A stretch of DNA of 64,000 nucleotides from Desulfoscipio geothermicus DSM 3669. Lineage in GTDB: Bacteria; Bacillota; Desulfotomaculia; Desulfotomaculales; Desulfallaceae. Shown in pieces: positions 1-6,142 of this stretch. Position 1 is the first letter of the stretch, and each line of letters begins with the position of its first letter. Below the pieces are notes generated by a model, which was not told the DNA's origin, ran no database searches, and saw only the letters and a list, made by a program, of their open reading frames with translations. The translations under genes were made by a program, and so were the position numbers. Where the stretch lies: NCBI RefSeq assembly GCF_900115975.1, contig NZ_FOYM01000017.1, positions 18,013 through 82,012 on the forward strand, written 5' to 3'.

Positions 1-293
1 ACATCCAGCAGTGGGACGAACTGATAATGATATTCCCACAAATCGAACTCCACACCTATTGCGTCAAACAACGTTGATAACGTCATAACCATAAGTCCGT
101 AGGTGATAATTTCAAATATTCTGCGGCGATCCACAACTTTCCACCAGGCTAACCATGGTATAACAACCAGGGCTACCAAAATCCACCATTGCCAGGTGAA
201 TAGTATGTCGTTCAACCAGGTTTCTCTAAGAGCTACATCGGCATTTTTTTGTAGTTCATGTTCTTTTACAAAAGAAGAGGGGAGTTGTTTCAT
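1..293 (-). CDS. CBO0543-like membrane protein, 3' end outside window
   Basis: The reading frame starts at an ATG at 293 and runs off the left edge of the window, so only the first ~97 residues are visible. The protein has a short polar N-terminus, a Trp-rich hydrophobic segment (FTWQWWILVALVVIPWLAWW), a basic VDRRR turn, then a second hydrophobic stretch ending in GVEFDLWEYHYQFVPLL. This order matches the N-terminal half of the CBO0543 family of small Firmicute membrane proteins, whose function is unknown. It begins two bases after the stop of the RarD-like permease, so the two are probably co-transcribed. Family assignment is from memory of the motif pattern. Confidence 0.7.
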   Translation of the reverse strand, partial: MKQLPSSFVKEHELQKNADVALRETWLNDILFTWQWWILVALVVIPWLAWWKVVDRRRIFEIITYGLMVMTLSTLFDAIGVEFDLWEYHYQFVPLLD

Positions 294-295
294 AA

Positions 296-1249
296 TTATG
301 CCGTTTTTTTATCCTCCAAAGTTATTTTTTTGAAGAGCATGGATTCAAGCCTGATAAAAGATTTAGTTTTGGCCAGTGAAAATATAATTAACGCAGTCCA
401 GATAAAAACAAAGGATGAAAGATGAACGCCGGTAAACGGTTCATGATAGATAAAAACGCCTAAAATCAGCATCAGAGTCGGGGCAATATACTGTAAAAAT
501 CCAATCACCGATAACGGAAGACGCTTTGCGCCGCCGGCAAACAAGAGCAGCGGAACTGCTGTGATAACACCGGCCCCTATTAAAAGCGACGAGGTTATTG
601 GAGAATCTAAACCAAAGGCTCCATTCCCGTTATTATGTACATATCTTAAAAATATTAATGCAAACGGGGAAATGAACAGGGTTTCCAGTGTAAGTCCGGT
701 TATGGCCCCGGCGTTGACCACTTTTTTAATTAGGCCATATAAACCAAAGCTTATGGCTAATATTAATGCCACCCAGGGAACAGATCCAAAACGCAATGTC
801 ATGTTTAACACACCGATCGTGGCCAGGAAAAAGGATACTATTTGCCAGAGTGAGAGTTTTTCTTTTAATACAATAATTCCCAGCAGCACACTTATCAGCG
901 GATTAATGTAATACCCCAGGCTTGATTCAATAACATGATTATTATTTACCGCCCAGATGTAAGTAAACCAGTTTACACTGACCAGCGCGGCAGCCATCAT
1001 AATACCCAGGAGCTTTTTCGGTTGAACAATGATTTCAAATAGCTCACTGATAAACGCCCTTAGCTTTGCTGTTACAAGTAAAACAAATACCATAAAGAAA
1101 AAAGACCATACAATGCGGTGCGCCAGGATTTCCTGGGACGGAACATTGTGGACAAACTTCCAGTAGACCGGTAAAATCCCCCAAAGCACGTATGCGCCTA
1201 CGGCAGATACAATTCCTGTAACCTGTTCATTTGTTTGTTCAAGCTTCAT
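296..1249 (-). CDS. rarD: RarD-type EamA/DMT permease
   Basis: This is an about ten-helix drug/metabolite-transporter protein of the RarD subfamily. It begins with the typical GIVSAVGAYVLWGILPVYWK segment and contains NWFTYIWAVNNNHVIESSLGYYINPL and the second EamA repeat with GFLQYIAPTLMLILGVFIYHE, all characteristic of RarD. The frame is open up to 1300, but the ATG at 1249 (GGGG eight bases upstream) gives the usual short N-terminus; the ATG at 1255 is also possible. The natural substrate of RarD proteins is unknown (the name comes from a chloramphenicol phenotype). It is followed closely by the CBO0543-like gene. Confidence 0.85.
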   Translation of the reverse strand: MKLEQTNEQVTGIVSAVGAYVLWGILPVYWKFVHNVPSQEILAHRIVWSFFFMVFVLLVTAKLRAFISELFEIIVQPKKLLGIMMAAALVSVNWFTYIWAVNNNHVIESSLGYYINPLISVLLGIIVLKEKLSLWQIVSFFLATIGVLNMTLRFGSVPWVALILAISFGLYGLIKKVVNAGAITGLTLETLFISPFALIFLRYVHNNGNGAFGLDSPITSSLLIGAGVITAVPLLLFAGGAKRLPLSVIGFLQYIAPTLMLILGVFIYHEPFTGVHLSSFVFIWTALIIFSLAKTKSFIRLESMLFKKITLEDKKTA

Positions 1250-1346
1250 AGCCATTGCCCCGATCGTGAAAATTAACGAACAAAATAATTGTAGGCCCAA
1301 TCATTATAAAATGCAATAGCAGCAGGGCGGTATAAAACAATGGAGA

Positions 1347-1373
1347 AACCCGGCTCTGTATGTGCGCCGGGTT
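1347..1373 (-). terminator. Hairpin downstream of modC
   Basis: AACCCGGC and GCCGGGTT form a perfect 8-bp stem with an 11-base loop just after the modC stop codon. The U-run on the minus strand is weak, so termination efficiency is uncertain. Confidence 0.5.
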
Positions 1374-1378
1374 TTCAA

Positions 1379-2413
1379 TTAAATCACGTGTGTGGAAGAA
1401 CTGTTAAAACCGGCCCATAAATTGTCACCTACAGTGATTGCCGTTTCTTTGACAAACCGGGTGGTGGCAAAACATACCAGAGGGATCCCGATGTCAATGG
1501 TTATTTTGGATAGCGCGCCCTGGTTGCTGATATTTAATACTTTCCCGTTAAACTGGTAGTGATAGCACAAATCAAAAGGTTCCTTGGATAAGGCAATATC
1601 TTCGGGGGGGACAGCCACCTTTACTTTTCCTTGCTTGCCGGTATTTACAAATATGTCTACGTCCGGGGCTAAAGAAACCTTGTCGTCGTTTACTTGCCCT
1701 TCAAAAATATTTTCTATTCCCACAAAGCTGGCTACGAAATCGTTCTGTGGTTTGTAAAAAATTTCCTGCGGCGTTCCCACCTGAATAATTTGACCCTGGT
1801 GCATGACTCCAATTTTATCTGCCAGGTACATTGCTTCATTAAAGTCATGGGTTACGTGCAAGGTGGTTGTTTTCAGGGTTTGATGAATTTTTTTCAGTTC
1901 CTCCTGGAAATTTTCCTTGGAACGGGGGTCCAGGGCGCTCAAAGGTTCGTCCAGTAAAAGTATTTCCGGAGAAATGATCAAAGCTCTGGCCAGCGCCGTT
2001 CTCTGCTGCTCGCCTCCGCTTAGGGTGGAAGGGTGCCGGTTCAGCAAGTGACCGATACCTAGCATGGCAACCAATTCATCTAATTTACTTTTGATTATCT
2101 TTTTCGGGAGTTTGCGTATTTGGGCGCCAAAAATGATATTTTCTTTTACCGTTAGATGTGGAAAAAGCGCGTAGTCCTGATAAACAAAGCCTACTTTTCG
2201 TTGTTCCGGGGCAAGGGTCGCCAGGTTGCGTTCTTTAAACCGGATGGTGCCCTTATCCGGTCGATACATTCCCGCGATCGTTTCCAGAATTACTGTTTTC
2301 CCGGTACCGGTGGGGCCGAGTATGATAAAATATTCTCCTTCCTGTACTTCCAGGTTGATATCTAACAGCTGAAATTCTCCCAATTTTACGGTGACATGTT
2401 CCAATCTGAGCAA
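1379..2413 (-). CDS. modC: Molybdate/tungstate ABC transporter ATPase
   Basis: ATP-hydrolysing subunit of an oxyanion importer. The sequence shows Walker A GPTGTGKT (about residues 33-40), a Q-loop (YQDYALF), the ABC signature LSGGEQQR, Walker B with ILLLDEPLSALD, and an H-loop (HVTHD), followed by a ~110-residue C-terminal regulatory region resembling the TOBE-type domain of ModC/CysA. The start is a TTG preceded by GGGGG. It follows modB with a 15-bp gap and is the last gene of DUF364-modA-modB-modC. Molybdate versus tungstate cannot be decided from sequence; the Moco-type leader RNAs argue for Mo or W. Confidence 0.9.
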   Translation of the reverse strand: MLRLEHVTVKLGEFQLLDINLEVQEGEYFIILGPTGTGKTVILETIAGMYRPDKGTIRFKERNLATLAPEQRKVGFVYQDYALFPHLTVKENIIFGAQIRKLPKKIIKSKLDELVAMLGIGHLLNRHPSTLSGGEQQRTALARALIISPEILLLDEPLSALDPRSKENFQEELKKIHQTLKTTTLHVTHDFNEAMYLADKIGVMHQGQIIQVGTPQEIFYKPQNDFVASFVGIENIFEGQVNDDKVSLAPDVDIFVNTGKQGKVKVAVPPEDIALSKEPFDLCYHYQFNGKVLNISNQGALSKITIDIGIPLVCFATTRFVKETAITVGDNLWAGFNSSSTHVI

Positions 2414-2428
2414 CTTTCAATATCCCCC

Positions 2429-3244
2429 TTAACTACCCAACCGTGAGTGCTCCAGCTGGTTTCCCCCCAAATATTGAAATATAAATAGAGAAATTACTGA
2501 GATCAGTATGAGGATTGTTGCCGCCGCCATGGCCAGTTCGAGATCACCGGTGGACATGTTTAAAAACAATGAAACAGGGAGGGTTTCCGTTTTTAAACGG
2601 GTGGCGCCCGCCAGCATAAGGGCTGCGCCGAATTCCCCCAGCGCCCTGGCCCACGTGATCACCACCCCGGCTAAAATACCGTTCTTGGCCAGGGGGAGTG
2701 TAACCTGGCAAATGGCTTGGATTCGGTTGCAACCCAGGGTTCGGGCGACAAATTCAATGCGCGGATCGATATTTTCAATTACCGCCTTGAGTACCCGCAG
2801 CATATAAGGCACATTGACAAAAAATTGAGCCAGGATAATCCCTTGAACGGTAAACACAAAATTTAGACCGGCATTGATCAAAAAACGTCCGAAATCGGAG
2901 TTCCCGAACAGAATCAGCAATGCCACGCCGGATACTATTGGCGGCAAAGCCATGGGGACTTCCAATATTGTATTGACCAGTTTTTTGCCCGGAAATGGCA
3001 AACGAACCATACCGTAGGCGACAGGGACGGAAAAAACTATGCACATTAAAGTAGAGATTATCGAGGTGTAAAAGCTCAGCTTTATGGCAAACCGGATCTC
3101 TTCAATCAACAGACTCGTTAAAAGATTCGGCAATCCCCTGGTCAATACCATGGAAATAGCCAGGATGATAAATCCGGTCAGTATTGCAATACATAAAGCG
3201 ATAAAGGCGTTAAATAATATATTGATACTATTTTTGTTTTTCAC
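2429..3244 (-). CDS. modB: Molybdate/tungstate ABC transporter permease
   Basis: Inner-membrane channel subunit of about six helices and 271 residues. The cytoplasmic EAA loop that docks on ModC is visible as FVARTLGCNRIQAICQVTLPLAKNGILAG followed by the conserved ARALGEFGAALMLAG, the signature of ModB/WtpB/CysT-type permeases. The start is GTG with AAGGG upstream. The gene lies between the binding-protein and ATPase genes with short gaps, consistent with one polycistronic message controlled from the tandem leader RNAs upstream of DUF364. Confidence 0.9.
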   Translation of the reverse strand: MKNKNSINILFNAFIALCIAILTGFIILAISMVLTRGLPNLLTSLLIEEIRFAIKLSFYTSIISTLMCIVFSVPVAYGMVRLPFPGKKLVNTILEVPMALPPIVSGVALLILFGNSDFGRFLINAGLNFVFTVQGIILAQFFVNVPYMLRVLKAVIENIDPRIEFVARTLGCNRIQAICQVTLPLAKNGILAGVVITWARALGEFGAALMLAGATRLKTETLPVSLFLNMSTGDLELAMAAATILILISVISLFIFQYLGGNQLEHSRLGS

Positions 3245-3270
3245 TATAGTTACACGCCCTTTTCAACTGA

Positions 3271-4068
3271 CTATTCCACCGGCTTAAAACCATGTTTCTG
3301 AAAAATCTCTTTTCCTGCAGCGGAAGCCGTAAAATCAACGAATTGCCTGGCCAACTCCATTTGTTGAGAGTTTTTAATTACGCAAACAGGGATAGTTTTA
3401 ATCATATTTTTTTCTTTGGGAATTTCAATAACCTCTATTTCTTCAGCCGCCAGGGCATTGTCTTCCCAGATTATGGACGCGTCTGCCTGTTTCATGCTCA
3501 GGTAAACCACCAGTTCATTAACGGTCGCGGCTTTTGCTACCGTGTTACGGGCCACGGATTCTTTCAGATTGTTTTCTTCCAGCAGTTTTTGAGCCAGTTT
3601 GCCGATGGCCGCAGATTTTTCATCAGCTAAAACCACCCGGACATCTTTTTTGCCCAGGTCTGCCAGACTTTTTATATTGGCGGGGTTACCCCGGGGCACG
3701 CCGATTACGGGTATATGATAGGCCACATCTTTTTTTTCATCAACCAAACCTTTTTCTTTAGCTAAATCGTAGTAATATAAAGACCCGGGCACATACACAT
3801 CTCCCTTGCCGCTGAGCTCAATTTGGCTAAGGTTTTGCGCCGATCCTGCATAGGAATAATGTACTTTGACGCCGAATTTTTCTGTGAATAGTTTACCAAT
3901 TTCGTCCATGGGCTTGCGCAGGCCGGCGCCGCTGTACACCTGCAGGGATCTAGTTTCCGTTTTGACTGCTTTATTGTCATCCTGGCTTGATGTGCTGCTG
4001 CCGCAGCCGGTCAGGGCAATAATCATCATCACTGCAATAATAAATATTGAGAGCCGTTTAACCAGCAT
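3271..4068 (-). CDS. modA: Molybdate/tungstate-binding lipoprotein
   Basis: Extracytoplasmic solute receptor of 265 residues. It starts with a signal peptide and lipobox ending in ALTGC (Cys about residue 22), so the mature protein is probably lipid-anchored. The body is of the ModA/WtpA type: LQVYSGAGLRKPMDEIGKLF near the N-terminus, SYAGSAQNLSQIELSGKGDVYVPG, a DVRVVLADEKSAAIGKLAQ segment, and the C-terminal ARQFVDFTASAAGKEIFQKHGF. A good SD (AGAAAGGAG) precedes the ATG. The receptor matches the ModA/WtpA fold better than TupA. Ligand preference between Mo and W is unresolved. Confidence 0.85.
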   Translation of the reverse strand: MLVKRLSIFIIAVMMIIALTGCGSSTSSQDDNKAVKTETRSLQVYSGAGLRKPMDEIGKLFTEKFGVKVHYSYAGSAQNLSQIELSGKGDVYVPGSLYYYDLAKEKGLVDEKKDVAYHIPVIGVPRGNPANIKSLADLGKKDVRVVLADEKSAAIGKLAQKLLEENNLKESVARNTVAKAATVNELVVYLSMKQADASIIWEDNALAAEEIEVIEIPKEKNMIKTIPVCVIKNSQQMELARQFVDFTASAAGKEIFQKHGFKPVE

Positions 4069-4089
4069 GGAAATAATACTCCTTTCTAA

Positions 4090-4857
4090 TTAATGTCCGC
4101 AGTGGCAGTATTTCTGGCAGCCTGTAAAATACGCTATTCCAGCAACGGTCACCCCGTAAAAAACCACGGGCTTTTCTTTAAGGATGGATTTGTAAGTATT
4201 GTTTACCAGGGTGCTGCCGGTAGCAAAAACGATATTACTCCAATTTAGCACTTCCTCCGTGTTATCGACGTGCTCGACCAGCACGCCGTACTTGTACCGG
4301 CCGACGTTTTCGGGGTCTAAATCGGTGACCCTGATGGGAAAATGCCGGGCCAGGTTATCTACCATGGCGGGCTGCAAGCCGATGAAAGCGATGCGGGGGC
4401 AGGTGGATATCTTTTCAACGTATTTCACCAGGTTACGTGCGCATTCTTCGGGTTCTTCGTTTTTGCAGTGAACGGTGCGGTCAATCCACTTCAAGTGCTT
4501 CAACACGGCGTTGATAGTGGCAATAAATATGGCGCGCTCAAAATTGTCGGACAGGCCAAGTTCCAGCACTTCCCGGACAGTGCCGCTGAACTTGCCCGGC
4601 ATGTCGGTAAAGGCCTGGCCCACACCGTCCAGGAAACGGGCTTCGATCATTACTTCCCGGCCTTTTACCAGGGGAAAATCCTGCCGTTCGGGATTGCCGA
4701 TGGATTCTTCGGGCGACAGGGTGCGCGCTGATACAATATGTACCTCCCGCTCCAGAAGTCCGTATTCTTCCGATATTTGTCGCAGTTTTTCCTGTAATCT
4801 GTCGTAGGTCAGTTCATCAAGCCGGATACTACGGAAATGCTTGTCATTACCGTTCAT
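4090..4857 (-). CDS. DUF364-like Rossmann/metal-chelation protein
   Basis: A 255-residue soluble protein resembling the DUF364 'putative heavy-metal chelation' family, often found beside metal ABC transporters. Visible features are FIATINAVLKHL, ECARNLVKYVEK, a Rossmann-like PRIAFIGLQPAMVDNLARHFPIRVTDLDPENVG, and NIVFATGSTLVNNTY near the C-terminus. It ends in a Cys/His-rich tail (CQKYCHCGH) that could bind metal. The ATG at 4857 follows AAAGGAGG by ten bases; an overlapping TTG at 4860 is possible. It is the first gene of the mod operon, directly downstream of two leader RNAs, so a role in handling Mo/W or cofactor is inferred, not shown. Confidence 0.75.
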   Translation of the reverse strand: MNGNDKHFRSIRLDELTYDRLQEKLRQISEEYGLLEREVHIVSARTLSPEESIGNPERQDFPLVKGREVMIEARFLDGVGQAFTDMPGKFSGTVREVLELGLSDNFERAIFIATINAVLKHLKWIDRTVHCKNEEPEECARNLVKYVEKISTCPRIAFIGLQPAMVDNLARHFPIRVTDLDPENVGRYKYGVLVEHVDNTEEVLNWSNIVFATGSTLVNNTYKSILKEKPVVFYGVTVAGIAYFTGCQKYCHCGH

Positions 4858-4900
4858 CAAATTAATACCTCCTTTGTAAATTAATTATTTTTTAAAGTAA

Positions 4901-4932
4901 AATAAAAAAAACCGGAGAACAAGACTCCGGTT
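4901..4932 (-). terminator. Leader terminator after RNA element A
   Basis: On the minus strand AACCGGAG/CTCCGGTT form a perfect 8-bp stem followed by eight Us. The 5' arm plus the adjoining bases (CCAACCGG) can instead pair with CCGGTTGG inside element A, so the terminator and the aptamer's alternative fold exclude each other. This supports transcription attenuation of the DUF364-mod operon. Confidence 0.85.
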
Positions 4933-4973
4933 GGTAAAGCACATCAAAAACTGCCCTGCATAAGCAAAAGTAG

Positions 4974-5066
4974 GCTCCTTTCCAACCGGGAGGCGCACCG
5001 GTTTCCCCGTACACCCTGTCGTTCACGGACCATATCTCTAAAGACTTAGGCCCCATGAATCGGAGC
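4974..5066 (-). promoter_or_regulatory. Riboswitch-like leader RNA A (Moco-type candidate)
   Basis: Structured leader on the minus strand. The ends pair as GCTCC/GGAGC (P1). Inside are GGGTGTACGGGGAAACCGG, GTGCGCCTCCC and GGAAAGGAG, shared almost exactly with elements B and C. P1 covaries among the copies (GCTCC/GGAGC, CCTCC/GGAGG, CTCTTC/GAAGAG). The position in front of a Mo/W transporter and terminator suggests the molybdenum/tungsten-cofactor (Moco) riboswitch class. I cannot run a covariance model, so the class name is inference; that it is a structured regulatory RNA is strongly supported. Confidence 0.65.
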
Positions 5067-5086
5067 ATGAAATTAAATTGTAATTT

Positions 5087-5125
5087 GAAAAAGCCGGCTC
5101 TGCGCAAAAAAAAGCAGTAACCGGC
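5087..5125 (-). terminator. Leader terminator after RNA element B
   Basis: GCCGGTTACTGC pairs with GCGCAGAGCCGGC (a few mismatches) around a U-rich loop and is followed by five Us on the minus strand. It lies between elements B and A, so transcripts must pass two terminators to reach DUF364. Confidence 0.75.
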
Positions 5126-5143
5126 CATAAATCAACCGTACCA

Positions 5144-5247
5144 CCTCCTTTCCGCATCGGGAGGCACAGGCGTTTCCCCCTGCACCCTACCGGTCCAAAA
5201 ACCATAGCCAATATATCTTGAGCGCCTTAGGTTAAAGGACTCGGAGG
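5144..5247 (-). promoter_or_regulatory. Riboswitch-like leader RNA B (Moco-type candidate)
   Basis: Second copy of the leader element, upstream of A in the same transcript. P1 is CCTCC/GGAGG. The core ACCGGTAGGGTGCAGGGGG, AAACGCCTGTGCCTCCC and GCGGAAAGGAGG match elements A and C. The internal hairpin GGTGCAGG/CCTGTGCC keeps its pairing with different bases from A and C. With element A it forms a tandem, two-terminator arrangement. Confidence 0.65.
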
Positions 5248-5448
5248 AAATATTATTATTTGTCGGCAATTTTTTATATAATTCGCCATTAAGTCTTAAG
5301 TTCCTGCACATCAACCCCTTTCGATTTTCATTTGCCGTATTTGTTAGGTCCGCATGCAAATGAAATTGAAGACGCGTACAAATTACAAAGGATAGCGGTT
5401 TGCTTGGCAGGTCCTGAAGCATTCAAAACATTCTGGAATATAAGGGGC

Positions 5449-5871
5449 TCACATTTTGTGACATAACGAAGTACGGGTGACATGCTTAACCCTGGTTCTG
5501 CCGTGCTTGAGTTTCATATTTCCATACTTGTCACTGATGATGGCATAACCACTTGCCAATACTTTGGGGTCGTTTTTGATTTCGCCCAATATGGCGTTGA
5601 TTATTTTTTGCCTTACTTTCCGCTCATTTGTTTTGGCCGGGTAAAAAAAAGAAACGGCTGCATATCCGTAAGCATTTCTTTGTTCAACCCTGACCAGCAG
5701 TCCGGCATCAGTTAATCTGTCGTAAACCAAGTAAGGATCAAATAGTCTACAATCCAACCCGCCAAATTTTTCACATATATCGTTGAGTATTATTTCCCTT
5801 TCGTTATGTATGCCGGTAACCACTCCCGGCCTGAACAAAACAACAAAATTACCCAACTGGCTTTTTTTCAC
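5449..5871 (-). CDS. Unknown 140-aa protein under leader RNA C
   Basis: I do not recognise this protein. The GTG start has a strong SD (AAGGAGG). The product is soluble and basic toward the C-terminus (MKLKHGRTRVKHVTRT), with no signal peptide or membrane segment. Notable stretches are NFVVLFRPGVVTGIHNERE, FGGLDCRLFDPYLVYDRLTDAG and YGYAAVSFFYPAKTNERKV. It is the only gene between leader RNA C with its terminator and the mod operon's own leaders. Because copies of the same RNA also precede the Mo/W transporter, this gene probably belongs to the same metal or cofactor regulon; that is inference. Confidence 0.75.
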   Translation of the reverse strand: MKKSQLGNFVVLFRPGVVTGIHNEREIILNDICEKFGGLDCRLFDPYLVYDRLTDAGLLVRVEQRNAYGYAAVSFFYPAKTNERKVRQKIINAILGEIKNDPKVLASGYAIISDKYGNMKLKHGRTRVKHVTRTSLCHKM

Positions 5872-5891
5872 GTCTGCCCCTCCTTGAAAGC

Positions 5892-5926
5892 AAAAAGCCC
5901 TTCATTGCGAAAAAGCAATGAAGGGC
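5892..5926 (-). terminator. Leader terminator after RNA element C
   Basis: GCCCTTCATTGC/GCAATGAAGGGC form a perfect 12-bp stem followed by five Us on the minus strand, between element C and the GTG of the 140-residue gene. The 3' arm can pair with the ATTGC inside element C, offering an alternative fold. Confidence 0.85.
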
Positions 5927-5948
5927 ATAGTTAACAATGCCTGCCATT

Positions 5949-6047
5949 CTCTTCTTTCCGCAATGGGAGGCGCACCAGTTTCCCGGTACACCCTACCGGT
6001 CCGGCCGCCATGACGTAACCGCCTGCAGGCCTGCCGGACTCGAAGAG
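5949..6047 (-). promoter_or_regulatory. Riboswitch-like leader RNA C (Moco-type candidate)
   Basis: Third copy. P1 is CTCTTC/GAAGAG. P2 pairs the GAGTCCGGC side with GGCCGGAC. The core ACCGGTAGGGTGTACCGGG, AAACTGGTGCGCCTCCC and TTGCGGAAAG is conserved with A and B. It precedes a terminator and the unknown 140-residue gene, separate from the mod operon. Confidence 0.65.
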
Positions 6048-6060
6048 TTAGTTTTTCTAT

Positions 6061-6090
6061 AATATACTTTATAAAGAGTACTTTCCGCAA
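6061..6090 (-). promoter_or_regulatory. Possible promoter of leader RNA C
   Basis: On the minus strand TTGCGG is followed after 18 bases by TATATT, 14 bases upstream of the P1 strand of element C. A weak but well-placed sigma-A-like match. Confidence 0.4.
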
Positions 6091-6142
6091 TAGTGTTGAA
6101 CAAATTTACCAGTAAACGGCGAGCCTGTTCATTTGCCGCGGT

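Noticed and set aside
4892..5128. Minus-strand 78-codon frame over leader RNA A
   Set aside because: Its translation simply covers the aptamer and terminator; it has no SD and the RNA structure explains the sequence.
5132..5422. Minus-strand 96-codon frame over leader RNA B
   Set aside because: Overlaps element B and its terminator boundary; conserved sequence is explained by RNA covariation, not codons.
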